From: PNON01 sp963757065
GTDB lineage: Bacteria > Chloroflexota > Anaerolineae > Anaerolineales > Anaerolineaceae
Length of the DNA stretch: 64,000 nt
Direction: 5' to 3'
Assembly: GCA_963757065.1 (NCBI GenBank)
Contig: CAVWQC010000001.1
Location: forward strand, 372,001 to 436,000
A program made the translations under genes and the position numbers. Below the pieces are notes generated by a model. That model made no database searches. It saw only the letters and a list, made by a program, of their open reading frames with translations, and was not told the DNA's origin. Shown in pieces: positions 36,236 through 46,475 of this stretch (positions are counted from its first letter, which is position 1; every line of letters starts with the position of its first letter).

Positions 36236-36528
36236 TCAGAGTAATCATGCCAGCCCACCTGCGTGATCTGGCCAAAGTCGAAGGTGAGGTAATGCTTGAT
36301 GTGGAGGGACAGGCATCGGTAAGCACTATCCTCACCTCGTTGGAGGAACATTACCCGATGCTGCGTGGAACGATCCGCGACCAGGTAACCTTTTTGCGGC
36401 GACCGTTCATCCGATTTTTTGCTTGCGGAGAAGACCTATCCCAGGATTCCCCCGACAACCCATTACCTGAAGCAGTTGTTAACGGAAAAGATGTTTTACG
36501 GATAGTTGGTGCGATGGCCGGGGGATAA
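36232..36528 (+). CDS. MoaD/ThiS-like ubiquitin-fold small protein
   Basis: A 98-residue protein with a beta-grasp pattern. It begins MIRVIMPAHLRDLAKVEGEV, has the central acidic/aromatic region, and ends VNGKDVLRIVGAMAGG with the C-terminal Gly-Gly that MoaD and ThiS need for adenylation and thiocarboxylate or conjugate formation. No MoaE, MoeB or ThiG gene is nearby, so a molybdopterin role is not supported by context; a sulfur carrier or modifier for the BNR protein it is coupled to is conceivable. Slightly longer than standard MoaD (about 80). Confidence 0.75.
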   Translation: MIRVIMPAHLRDLAKVEGEVMLDVEGQASVSTILTSLEEHYPMLRGTIRDQVTFLRRPFIRFFACGEDLSQDSPDNPLPEAVVNGKDVLRIVGAMAGG

Positions 36529-36634
36529 ATCTTGTTGCTAACTTAATGTTTGAATCCTTAAGTGTAGGGATCCACGAAAGAACTTTTATTAAACACTGCA
36601 ACCATTTATCAACCTGGAGATTATTATTCAATTT

Positions 36635-38278
36635 TTATTTTAATGGCACTGAATTCACTGCACCGAAAACCTCTACAAACCGATCAGGAAAATCCTTGCT
36701 TTGAGCCTTGAAATGGAATGTCCCTGTTATCTTGCCGGTTGCAGGATCAGCAGTAAAGTTGTATTCACCGCTTTCAGCAATATATAGAAATGCATTGATA
36801 TAGATGGCTGCAGTAAGATCTTTTTGATTACCATTTGTGCTATATGGAGCCATCTGGATAATGCCTTTTTCCAGTTTATCTTTTGGGAGCATCAAATTAA
36901 CAACATAGCGTTCGGTCCCACTGATCAACCCAACAACATAGGTGGTATCAATCGACTGATATTGGACGTTAGCTCCCATAACAACATCATTCTCATAACC
37001 GGAAACATCATAGGCATATGAACCCGGATCCAGGTCCTGAGGTGCATAAGGTGAATCGGCGCCTTCCGTAGATTGTCCTCCCGGATTTTGGGGTTGGGTG
37101 GGTTGGTCAGCAAAAACAGATCCGCTTTCGGGATATCCGATCAACTCCACTGCATCTATTTCACTCCACCCGAGACCTAATTGGCTCTGGTCAATGTATA
37201 TCTTTACTTTTTTAACGTAGACCTTTTTGTCCAACTCCAGGAAAACCTGGTAAAGGTCCGGACAGAATTCAACCACCTGGGGAGTAGTTTCGCGGGCTAC
37301 ATATTCATTTCCATCAACATCAATGATATCGACTTCAGTCACCTGGGATGGGTTAAAGCTGGTGTAGATGGCTATTTCAGTTGGAATGACTGGAACATCA
37401 TAGGAAAGCTCGATCCATTCTTTTGTGTCCGACTCCAGGGATGCCCACGCGCTTGAATTATCTTCACAGTTCAGCACATCTGGAGCTCCTGTTGCCTGTG
37501 AAGCCGACCAGGAAACCTCTCCATATTCAGAACTTGCTCTCGCAGAACTCGCCCATTGACGTATCTGTTCGACTTCCCCGGTAGAAACAGAACCGGGTTT
37601 TTCATTCGTTTGTTCAGTGATAGCCTGTTGGTCATCCATATCTTCTGAAACGGGGCAACCAGCATCTGGCACGATATCGATAAATTTTATGCTAGACAAA
37701 ACATCTTCGAAATATGGAGCTATCTCTTCGTCCCAACGATCTGCCGGACTGGATGCCAACATGGTAAATTGGCGGAACGGTGTTAACATGGATGTAACAG
37801 CGATGGCTCTGATCTCCGTTCCCCCCTGTTGACTGGTAAGCTCAGTCTGTAATCCCTGGAAGCCTCCAACCTTGACTTTTTTCGCTTTACCAAGTTCAGC
37901 TTCTGTTGAAGAAGCCTTAAATTTATCAAAGGCTTCTTCATTGGTCATTTCCTGCGTATTATCACCTGCCATGATCATGAAAACTGGTCCAAAATCTGGA
38001 TCAGCATCCGGTGCTTTCATTTGGATAATTCCAATGGAACAAGTCACCTCCCAATCAGGAATGGGTGAAAATTTAAACCCGCCTTCATCATAAACATATT
38101 CAGTTAAATCATCGGATTGATTACCTGAATTCGTTCCTTCTGATGTCGAAACACCTGCTTCTATTTTTCCTTTATCAATTTCCGATTCAACATTATTCAT
38201 AGATTTTGTACTTGAAAGGCAGGCAAAACTGACCAGAGCGATCACTATCACAAAAAGAATGTTGCGGGGTGTTTTCAT
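36635..38278 (-). CDS. Large lipoprotein with discoidin-like domain
   Basis: A 547-residue exported protein. The signal peptide ends VSFAC (Cys at about residue 20), a lipobox. Residues about 60-200 (YDEGGFKFSPIPDWEVTCS... to SSIKFID) look like a PsbP/DUF1795-type surface domain. Residues about 235-395 (QWASSARASSEYGEVSWSA, ATGAPDVLNC, WIELSYD, KKVKIYID, EIDAVELIG) look like an F5/8-type (discoidin-like) carbohydrate- or ligand-binding domain. A third, beta-rich C-terminal domain follows a Pro/Gln/Gly spacer. No enzyme signature. It stands alone between convergent and divergent neighbours. Confidence 0.7.
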   Translation of the reverse strand: MKTPRNILFVIVIALVSFACLSSTKSMNNVESEIDKGKIEAGVSTSEGTNSGNQSDDLTEYVYDEGGFKFSPIPDWEVTCSIGIIQMKAPDADPDFGPVFMIMAGDNTQEMTNEEAFDKFKASSTEAELGKAKKVKVGGFQGLQTELTSQQGGTEIRAIAVTSMLTPFRQFTMLASSPADRWDEEIAPYFEDVLSSIKFIDIVPDAGCPVSEDMDDQQAITEQTNEKPGSVSTGEVEQIRQWASSARASSEYGEVSWSASQATGAPDVLNCEDNSSAWASLESDTKEWIELSYDVPVIPTEIAIYTSFNPSQVTEVDIIDVDGNEYVARETTPQVVEFCPDLYQVFLELDKKVYVKKVKIYIDQSQLGLGWSEIDAVELIGYPESGSVFADQPTQPQNPGGQSTEGADSPYAPQDLDPGSYAYDVSGYENDVVMGANVQYQSIDTTYVVGLISGTERYVVNLMLPKDKLEKGIIQMAPYSTNGNQKDLTAAIYINAFLYIAESGEYNFTADPATGKITGTFHFKAQSKDFPDRFVEVFGAVNSVPLK

Positions 38279-38585
38279 AATAATTCCTCCATTCGGTGGT
38301 TATTGATTTCCCTCATTTATTTATAGTAATATAAATTATTTTGTTACTCCGACGGGAAATTTCCCTTTAAATATGCATTAATGATAATTCTATATTAGAA
38401 TTAGTAATAAATATAAGTAAAAAAAGTGAGTTAACAGGCATAAGTTATGAGATATTTTTCTTTCTGTCAGAGTCAAAATATTCCCATACAATATTTACAA
38501 ATAAAATAGTATTCACATTACCTGAACGGGATAATTAACTTAATCTTAATAAAATCATTGAACATGCATTAAATATAAAGGACCC
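38279..38585. other. Intergenic region between divergent lipoprotein and GNAT genes
   Basis: About 307 bp, strongly A+T-rich. No ORF, RNA gene or clear promoter pair could be supported; the region presumably holds the two divergent promoters. Confidence 0.5.
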
Positions 38586-39515
38586 ATGGCCGACAGAATA
38601 CTCATCTTCCCCTACCATCACCCGTCCGATCTGGAGATCATCACTGATCTGCTGCCTCGCTGCCGTGATAAAAAATCCATATCAGATCCACCAACAGTCC
38701 TCGATATTAAAGGTTTACTCGAGACACCGGAAATTCAAAAAAGGACCCGCATCTGGACAACCCATGAAGGATTACCGGTGGGGTATTTGCTGGTGGATAA
38801 AGCCAACAACATGGTCTTTGATTTTCTGAAGGGGTTTTTGAATAATACATTGGAAGATCAACTTGTGCGAATGGCAACCGAATTCGTACAGGAAAATCTT
38901 CAGATCCTGGAAGAGTCTTTTCTGGAGCTGACTGTCCGGGAAGAGGATGAAAAACGAATCGCCATGTTGACACGCAATGGTTTTCGTCCACAGACAGCTG
39001 CGATGCTTACTTATGGTATAAGCCTAAAACACCTTCCTGCAGAAGTTGAACCACCTGCCGGATATAAAATTCGGCAGCTAAAGGGAGAATCTGAAGTACA
39101 GGATCTGGTTACGCTCCACAAGGCTGCATTTCAGAACAATGCAATGACCGTGGAAGACCGGACAGCTTTCATGAATTCTCCAATTTATGACCCGGTTCTG
39201 GATATTGTTGCAGTGACACCGGATGATAAACCAGCCGGATACGCTATCGGTATAATCGACAAATTGAGTAACCATCTTTCCGGACAATTGAAAGGGAGTA
39301 TAAAAACGATTGCGGTGCACCCGGATCATCAAAGGAAGGGACTGGCCACCTGTCTTCTGAACCGATCCATTAAATTGATGAGTTTGTACGGGATGGAGCA
39401 AGTCTACCTGGATGCAAGCAGCGAAAATACTGCCATGGAGAAAACCGCCTTAAAGACCGGCTTCCAATTGGCTGGAAAACGTCTATTGTATAGCAAAAAG
39501 ATCCACAAACAATAA
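38586..39515 (+). CDS. GNAT-family N-acetyltransferase (two-domain)
   Basis: A 309-residue cytoplasmic protein. The C-terminal half (about 155-305) is a canonical GNAT fold with the acetyl-CoA motif TIAVHPDHQRKGLATCLLNRSI (as R/Q-x-x-G-x-A) and an YLDASSENTAMEKTALKTGF tail. The N-terminal half looks like a degenerate second GNAT domain (THEGLPVGYLLVDK, LELTVREEDEKRIAMLTRNGF). It ends 19 bp before ptcA, so it belongs to the agmatine operon; acetylation of a polyamine or agmatine-related amine is a reasonable guess but unproven. Confidence 0.8.
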   Translation: MADRILIFPYHHPSDLEIITDLLPRCRDKKSISDPPTVLDIKGLLETPEIQKRTRIWTTHEGLPVGYLLVDKANNMVFDFLKGFLNNTLEDQLVRMATEFVQENLQILEESFLELTVREEDEKRIAMLTRNGFRPQTAAMLTYGISLKHLPAEVEPPAGYKIRQLKGESEVQDLVTLHKAAFQNNAMTVEDRTAFMNSPIYDPVLDIVAVTPDDKPAGYAIGIIDKLSNHLSGQLKGSIKTIAVHPDHQRKGLATCLLNRSIKLMSLYGMEQVYLDASSENTAMEKTALKTGFQLAGKRLLYSKKIHKQ

Positions 39516-39534
39516 ATTTGAGGAGGAATCGACT

Positions 39535-40545
39535 ATGCCTGTAAAGCACTTCATTGATACAGAGGACTTTTCCAAGGAGGAATTACTCAAGATCATTGAA
39601 TTGACACGATTATTGAAAGCTGCCGATAAACAAGGCTGCACCCCAAGGTTATTGCAGGATGCGACGCTGGCAATGATCTTTGAAGAGCCTTCCACCCGAA
39701 CCAGAGTCTCATTTGAAGTGGCCATGACCGAACTCGGCGGACATGCGATCTACCTCAAGCCCGGTGAGATCCATCTGGGTGTGCGTGAGTCGCTTTATGA
39801 CACGGCTCAGGTTCTTTCACGTATGTGTGATGTCATCGAAGCTCGGACACTCAAGCATAAGACGGTGACCGATCTGGCAAAATATGCTTCCGTGCCAGTC
39901 ATCAACGGCCTGACCGATTATAACCATCCCACCCAGGTAGTCTGTGATGTGTTAACGATGATCGAGCATGCCCCGGCCGGTAAAAAATTGGAAGATCTGA
40001 ACGTTACATTTATTGGTGATGCCACCAATGTATTAAGCTCACTGATGCTGATCTGTACCCGATTGGGCATAAACTTCACTCAAGCTGCACCAATAAAATA
40101 CCAGGCACCAGAAGAATGGATGGAATGGGCAAAAGCCAATTGTAAGGTTTCAGGCAGCACTCTCACCATCACAGATGACCCGGTAAAAGCCGTGGAAAAT
40201 GCTGATTTTATCTATACTGATCTTTGGTGGTGGGTGGGACAGGAAAATCAGATCCCGGAGCGGCGCGCAGCTTTTATGCCTGACTTCCAGGTGAGCTTGA
40301 CCCTTTTCAATAAAGCTCCAGCACATTGCAAATTCATGCACTGTCTGCCGGCTTCGCGTGGTGTGGAAGTCACGGACGAAGTGATAGATCATCCCCGTTC
40401 CATTGTTTTTGACCAATCAGAGAACCGTCTCCATACCGAGAAGGGACTGCTGGTTTACTTTGTATACCCCAGGTTGAAGCAGCCTACCGAAGGAATGAAA
40501 TCCTTCCATAAAGATACAATCGAAAATTTCCTGAAACAGGATTAA
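39535..40545 (+). CDS. ptcA: Putrescine carbamoyltransferase (OTCase family)
   Basis: A 336-residue transcarbamylase. Carbamoyl-phosphate binding STRTR at 53-57; the second-substrate region reads VINGLTDYNHPTQV, where the YNHPTQ form is typical of putrescine carbamoyltransferase and differs from FHPxQ of ornithine enzymes; KFMHCLPASRGVEVTDEVID holds the catalytic Cys. The C-terminal extension after LLVYFVYPRL fits the helix that locks PTC trimers. Next to agmatine deiminase it should phosphorolyse N-carbamoylputrescine to putrescine and carbamoyl phosphate. AGGAGG ahead of the ATG. Ornithine specificity cannot be fully excluded. Confidence 0.82.
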   Translation: MPVKHFIDTEDFSKEELLKIIELTRLLKAADKQGCTPRLLQDATLAMIFEEPSTRTRVSFEVAMTELGGHAIYLKPGEIHLGVRESLYDTAQVLSRMCDVIEARTLKHKTVTDLAKYASVPVINGLTDYNHPTQVVCDVLTMIEHAPAGKKLEDLNVTFIGDATNVLSSLMLICTRLGINFTQAAPIKYQAPEEWMEWAKANCKVSGSTLTITDDPVKAVENADFIYTDLWWWVGQENQIPERRAAFMPDFQVSLTLFNKAPAHCKFMHCLPASRGVEVTDEVIDHPRSIVFDQSENRLHTEKGLLVYFVYPRLKQPTEGMKSFHKDTIENFLKQD

Positions 40546-40573
40546 TTATTCCGACCCAAATTACAGGGATTTT

Positions 40574-41677
40574 ATGAGCCAATTGATCAACTCCACACCC
40601 CGTCAGGATGGATTCCGGATGCCGGGTGAATTTGAACCGCACCAAGGAACCTGGATGCTTTGGCCGGAACGCCCGGACAATTGGCGCCAGGGTGGTAAAC
40701 CAGCCCAACAAACCTATGTAAATGTGGCAGTGGCCATTTCAATGTTCGAACCGGTAACCATGTGTGCATCCGCTTTAGAGTTTATTAATGCACGCAAAAT
40801 GTTACCGGATAATATTCGCCTGGTGGAAATGTCCAGCAACGATGCCTGGATGCGCGATTGTGGACCAACTTTCGTAGTCAACAGCCAAAAAGAAGTGCGC
40901 GGGATAGACTGGCAGTTCAACGCCTGGGGAGGACTGGAAGGTGGTCTGTATTCTCCATGGGACCAGGATGACCTGGTTGCCAGTAAAGTTCTTGATATCG
41001 AATGGGTGGACCGGTATCAGGCACCCTTCGTATTGGAAGGCGGTTCGATCCATGTGGACGGAGAAGGAACACTAATTACCACGGAAGAATGTCTATTAAA
41101 CAAGAATCGCAACCCGCATCTATCCCGGGGAGAGATCGAAAATTTGTTAAAAGAATATACAGCAGCTTCCAAGATCATCTGGCTTGGACAGGGTGTTTTT
41201 AATGATGAGACCAACGGTCATGTCGATAACTTATGCTGCTTTTTACAACCGGGTGAAGTTGCACTTACCTGGACTTATGACAAATCTGACCCCCAATATG
41301 ACATTTCAATGGATGCCTATGAAAGACTAATTTCTACGGTTGATGCGCACGACCGGAAGCTAACTGTGCATAAGATCCACCAACCTGCACCGGTCCTTAT
41401 ATCCCGTGAAGAAGCAGACGGGGTGATCCCAGTTGAAGGTACACTACCTCGTGAAGCCGGCGCCAGGATGGCCGCATCCTATATCAACTTTTACATTTGC
41501 AACCATGGAGTTATAGTACCAATATTTGGTGATCCACATGATCAATCCGCAATTGACACTATTTCAAGGCTAATGCCGGATCATAAAGTTGTAGGGATCC
41601 CTGCCCGCGAAATACTTTTAGGTGGTGGGAATATCCATTGTATTACCCAGCAGCAGCCGGTTGGAAGAACTAAATAG
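40574..41677 (+). CDS. aguA: Agmatine deiminase
   Basis: A 367-residue member of the guanidino-modifying superfamily; agmatine plus water gives N-carbamoylputrescine and ammonia. Conserved parts: FRMPGEFEPHQGTWMLWPER, NDAWMRDCGPTFVVN, FVLEGGSIHVDGEGTLITTEECLLN, DETNGHVDNLCCF and the nucleophile Cys356 in GGGNIHCITQQQP. It starts 28 bp after ptcA. Carbamate kinase and the agmatine/putrescine antiporter of the classic AgDI operon are missing here, so the module may feed polyamine synthesis or carbamoyl phosphate use. Confidence 0.92.
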   Translation: MSQLINSTPRQDGFRMPGEFEPHQGTWMLWPERPDNWRQGGKPAQQTYVNVAVAISMFEPVTMCASALEFINARKMLPDNIRLVEMSSNDAWMRDCGPTFVVNSQKEVRGIDWQFNAWGGLEGGLYSPWDQDDLVASKVLDIEWVDRYQAPFVLEGGSIHVDGEGTLITTEECLLNKNRNPHLSRGEIENLLKEYTAASKIIWLGQGVFNDETNGHVDNLCCFLQPGEVALTWTYDKSDPQYDISMDAYERLISTVDAHDRKLTVHKIHQPAPVLISREEADGVIPVEGTLPREAGARMAASYINFYICNHGVIVPIFGDPHDQSAIDTISRLMPDHKVVGIPAREILLGGGNIHCITQQQPVGRTK

Positions 41678-41693
41678 AAATCTGAAAATCGAG

Positions 41694-41747
41694 AGGTGGT
41701 AATCTAAAAAGCCATCATCCTTTTAGATTACCACCTTCTTTTTCTTT
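41694..41747 (+). terminator. Strong bidirectional terminator after aguA
   Basis: A 16-bp perfect stem, AGGTGGTAATCTAAAA (41694-41709) / TTTTAGATTACCACCT (41721-41736), with an 11-nt loop, followed by TCTTTTTCTTT. It lies between convergent genes and ends only 5 bp before the stop of the minus-strand dehydrogenase. Confidence 0.9.
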
Positions 41748-41752
41748 CTGGA

Positions 41753-42771
41753 CTAATAACCTAATTCTGGATGGACAATATTCAGGAGTGGTTGTCCTGA
41801 GTAGTACCTTCTCAGGTTTTCTGCAAACAACAGCACTGCCCGGTCATTATAAAACCGGCTGTTACCAGCGACATGGGGGGTGATGATGACATTGGGCATT
41901 TGCCAGAGGGGATTATCATCCGGCAGCGGTTCAACCGGAAAAACATCCAGCGCAGCACCAGCTAACTTTTTTTCTTCCAGTGCATGAATGAGGGCAGTTT
42001 GGTCAACGATCTCACCCCGGGATGCATTGATGAGATATGCAGTAGGTTTGCAGGCGGCTAATTCGTCTGTGCCGATCATATGCATCGTCTGGCTGGTAAG
42101 GGCAGTGCATATCACAATAAAATCACTCTCTTTGAACACAGACTTGATTGCCTCTACAGGGTATAACCGGGTGAAAAGATCTCCAGCTGGATCACCCATG
42201 CCAGGTGGTGTGTAGCCATGATCTTCGGGATGCATGGCATCCCGTTTAATGGCAAGCACCTGAGCACCAAATGGTTGAAGTAATCGCGCAATCTGCCGAC
42301 CAATGGAGCCATATCCGACCAGGCAGACAGTGCTACCGCGCAGCTCTGTGGGTGAGAATCGATCCCATCGTTCCTTTGGCCATTCCCGGGACATTTGGGC
42401 CAGCCTAAGATCAGGCATCTTGTGCCCCAGTGACAATAACATCATGACTGTGAATTCCGCTATTTGAGAGCTGGCTGTGCCGCTAAGATTGGTTACTTGA
42501 ATCTGGGGGTTATTCACTAAAGGATCCTGCATTGCAAAATCGATCCCTGCATAATGGAACTGGAGCCAACGTAACTTGGGTACCTGTTCTATTCGGGGAA
42601 GCAGCCGGTCGGTATACAACACTTCAGTATTCGCCCACAGATCCGGGGAAATCTCTTCGACTTTGTGGGCACTCACCATCTTAATTTTCACTCCTGGCGC
42701 CGCTTCTTTAATGTCAGTTGTTGAGATTCATTAAAAGGTGTGGTTATCAGTACTTCAATGTTTTTTGCCAT
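41753..42771 (-). CDS. D-isomer-specific 2-hydroxyacid dehydrogenase family protein (frame break)
   Basis: NAD(P)-dependent oxidoreductase. The nucleotide motif is LVGYGSIGRQIARLLQPFG; catalytic Arg, Glu and His lie in INASRGEIVDQTALIHALEE, ALDVFPVEPLPDDNPLW and ITPHVAGNS. The longest open frame begins at 42691, but an upstream ATG at 42771 opens a better N-terminus (MAKNIEVLITTPFNESQQL), which joins the main frame through DIKEAAPGVKIKMVSAHK if one base near 42715 is dropped. About 339 residues in total. Substrate unknown; no pathway neighbours. Confidence 0.8.
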
Positions 42772-42980
42772 AATTATCCTATTGAATTTTCTCCTGCTTC
42801 AATTTGAAATACCATACAAAAGTCCTTTACTGAAATAGCCGATAACATAATAGATCAGTCCAGAATAACTTTACAATCAACTTGCAATACTGTTGCTACA
42901 TCCGGAATCTCTTAATATGTATGTAATAATTATAAGATAATAATTCGTCGAATTTATGCTACTATATCGGGTGACTCTAT

Positions 42981-45900
42981 ATGAAAACAAAAGGTTTGAG
43001 CATTTCCATCGCGGGGACCGTCATCATTATCATTGTGATGATTGGTGCAATATTTCCATCCCCGATGCATAGCGTCTATGCTCAAGATCTTTCCACAGAG
43101 ACATCTACTCCTGTCTCCTTTTATACCGAAACTCCAATCCCGCCAATTATCGAAACTGAAACAATTCCACCTGTTTTACCTTCTGAAACAAACACTGATA
43201 CACCCAACTACATCACCAGAAAACCTAATACCAACCCTAACCCCGGAACCTACATACACTGAGACGCCATTACCGACAGAAACATTAGAAATTCCGTCAG
43301 GTGACTTTCATTGGAAAGTGAGTATTGAAGTCCCTATCCTATCAGCGGATCTGCAATCTTTTGGCGGAGTCAGCGGTGCAGAAACTCACCTCGAAAATAC
43401 GCTGCAAAATGAGATAACCGATGAAGGTGTAGCCTTTGATGTGAATACCACCCAAATCACAAATACGTCTGCAACATACATCGTCGAACTTGAAGGTACC
43501 GGTGGAATTGATCAGTTTGTTCAAACAATTTACTCGGATCTGAACGAGCAGCTGAATTTGCTGAATGGTCCCATCCAACTCAGAATCACAGGTTATGTTC
43601 AAAACGGCCAGATCATTCCAGTCATCCTGGAAAGTAACATCACCACCGGATACCTCTGGGAACTGGTAAGTTTTGATACTTCCATGCTTGAAAAGCAAGG
43701 CAAGCCATTATTCGAGCAGAAGATGAGCGGAATTGGTGCCCCTTCCAAAGAGATGATCACCCTGAGAGCAATTGCAGATGGAATGACCACTATTACCATC
43801 AACTACCGCCAGCCATTTGACCGTGGCGAACGCCAGACAAGGTTTATTGACCTCACCGATGGAAAAATGCCGGATGTGATCGACCTGTCAAATCCATTTC
43901 AGGTTACTTCCAGTCTGCCGCCAGCACCAATCACCGAAGATGCAGCACCAGAATTGCAGACCACTGATCCAGTTGTTAGCTTGCCGGCTACATTTGACTG
44001 GAAAGCTGAAGGAAAAGTAACTGCCGTAAGAGACCAGGGCTCCTGTGGCAGCTGCTGGGCTTTCGGCACAGTCGGAGCGATGGAATCGGCGATTTTGATA
44101 CAGAGCGGCCAGGCAGTCGATCTATCGGAACAATTTCTTGTAAGCTGCAACGCGAGTGGCTGGAGCTGCAATGGCGGCTGGTGGGCGCACAATTACCACA
44201 TGAATACCCTGGCAAATCTTCAGAGCGTGGCTGGAGCTGTTCTTAGAAGCAGATATGCCTTATACAGCATCCAATGGGACTTGCCGTACAATAACGAATC
44301 ACCCGTATAAGTTAACCAACTGGTATTCAATTGCAGGTAATACTATTCCAAGTGTTGATCAGATCAAGAATGCCATCTCTACTTATGGCCCGGTTGCAGC
44401 CGCAATTTGTGTCGGACCGGGTTTTTCAGGATATCGCAGCGGGGTTTTCTCCACCAATGAATCATCTTCTTGTACCAGTACTGTTAATCATGCCATCGTT
44501 CTCACAGGGTGGGATGATACAACCCAATCCTGGGTATTAAGAAATTCATGGGGGCCAAACTGGGGCGAAGCCGGTTATATGCGCATTAAATGGGGTACCT
44601 CAAATGTTGGTTATGCTGCCAACTATGTGGTCTTTAACGCAGGAGCAACACCAACACCAGGAGGACCTACAGCAACAAATACGCCTGTGCCGCAAGTGCC
44701 AGCAAATGATGACCTGAATACACCAGTTGTAATCTCCCTGGCGAATAATGTTTTTACTGCAAACCAGAATATCACTGCTGCAACAACGGCCAGTGATGAT
44801 CCGGTTTTTGCCTGTGTTGCCGGAAAAGGGTATAGATCTGTCTGGTACAGGTACACCGCCACGCAATCCGGTAGTATTAATATTAATACCACGGGAAGTG
44901 AATATGACACCATTTTAGGTGTCTGGCAAGGCAGCCGGGGAGCATTAAGTTCAATCGCCTGCAATGACGATGTAGCACCCGGTCAAACTCAATCACAGGT
45001 AAATTTAAATGTCACCAGTGGTCAGGTATATTATATTGAAGCAGCTGGCTATTATTCCTACGCGAGTGGTTTATTATATATTACCCTGAGTTACACACCT
45101 GCTGCCACAAGCACATTCACCCCAACTGCCAGCTTCACACCCACATCGACCAGAACAAATACACCTACCAGGACTTCGACGCCCACCATGACCCCTCGTT
45201 CACCGGTTGGTTACGGCACCTATGATGATAAAGATACAAATATTCTTTTTACGGGTTCTTGGAAAGCTCAATTAGTCACAGGCATGTATAGTGGTACTGA
45301 ACATAAATCACTCACAATAGGGTCATCTGCTATTCTTCGGTTTACTGGCAACAGTGTTACCCTTCGTTTCAGAAAACACCCCTATTTCGGAAATATGGTT
45401 GTGAAAATTGATGGCGTTACAGTAGCGACCGTCAACCAGTATTCCTCTTCAATTGTGATTAACAATTATTGGACTAGCCCTCAGGTTGACCCTTCTATTC
45501 AGCACAATATTGAGTTCATTCACTCGACTGGCACGAACAATTCATTGGATGCGATTATCGTTAATGGCCCACCAACAGTAACACCTTCTCTTACTTCAAC
45601 AAAAACACCAACTCAAACACCAACGTATACACCTACCCCTGCAGCAGTCTCTGTGGGTACTTATGACGATAAAGATACAAATATTCTTTTTTCGGGTTCT
45701 TGGAAAGCTCAATTAGTCACAGGCATGTATAGTGGTACTGAACATAAATCACTCACAATAGGGTCGTCTGCTATTCTTCGGTTTACTGGCAACAGTGTTA
45801 CCCTTCGTTTCAGAAAACACCCCTATTTCGGAAATATGGTTGTGAAAATTGATGGCGTTACAGTAGCGACCGTCAACCAGTATTCCTCTTCAATTGTGAT

Positions 45901-46450
45901 TAACAATTATTGGACTAGCCCTCAGGTTGACCCTTCTATTCAGCACAATATTGAGTTCATTCACTCGACTGGCACGAACAATTCATTGGATGCGATTATC
46001 GTTAATGGCCCACCAACAGTAACACCTTCTCTTACTTCAATAAAAACACCAACTCAAACACCAACGTATACACCTACCCCTGCAGCAGTCTCTGTGGGTA
46101 CTTATGACGATAAAGATACAAATATTCTTTTTTCGGGTTCTTGGAAAGCTCAATTAGTCACAGGCATGTATAGTGGTACTGAACATAAATCACTCACAAT
46201 AGGGTCATCTGCTATTCTTCGGTTTACTGGCAACAGTGTTACCCTTCGTTTCAGAAAACACCCCTATTTCGGAAATATGGTTGTGAAAATTGATGGCGTT
46301 ACAGTAGCGACCGTCAACCAGTATTCCTCTTCAATTGTGATTAACAATTATTGGACTAGCCCTCAGGTTGACCCTTCTATTCAGCACAATATTGAGTTCA
46401 TTCACTCGACTGGCACGAACAATTCATTAGACGCGATTATCGTAAATTAA
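42981..46450 (+). CDS. Secreted papain-like protease fused to a chagasin-type inhibitor domain, with C-terminal repeats (frame breaks)
   Basis: Signal peptide (about residues 1-35, ending HSVYAQ), then a Thr/Pro/Glu-rich linker. Next comes an I42 chagasin-like domain: SNITTGYLWELVSFD (NxTTGYxW), GIGAPSKEMITLRAI and YRQPFDRGE. The C1A protease domain has catalytic Cys in RDQGSCGSCWAFGTVGAMES, His in STVNHAIVLTGWDD and Asn in LRNSWGPNWGEAGYMRI. A PPC-like beta-sandwich (NDDLNTPVVIS... SVWYRYTA... EYDTILGVWQG) follows, then TP-rich linkers and three near-identical beta-rich repeats. Frame breaks near 43205 and 44243-44250. Likely an exported, possibly self-inhibited protease that binds polymers or cell walls. 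Confidence 0.83.
45215..46450 (+). repeat. Three tandem 441-bp repeats in the papain gene
   Basis: Units begin at 45215, 45656 and 46097, a period of exactly 441 bp (147 codons); the last is cut short by the stop codon. Each encodes a beta-rich domain (GTYDDKDTNILF, GSWKAQLVTGMYSGTEH, VVKIDGVTVATVNQYSSS, LDAIIVNG) plus a TP-rich linker. The copies differ at only a handful of bases, most of them at the edges and in the last copy's end, so duplication is recent or copies are homogenised. The fold resembles CBM-like modules with a GSW...IDG pattern. Confidence 0.92.
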
Positions 46451-46475
46451 TAAACCACCATTTTTTTTAAAGGTA

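Noticed and set aside
36232..36528. MoaD of a molybdopterin operon
   Set aside because: No moaE, moaA, moaC or moeB homologue is near; only the fold and the C-terminal Gly-Gly are supported.
45215..46450. CRISPR array or mobile repeat
   Set aside because: The repeats are 441 bp long, in frame, and lie inside a protein-coding gene with no spacers or cas genes.
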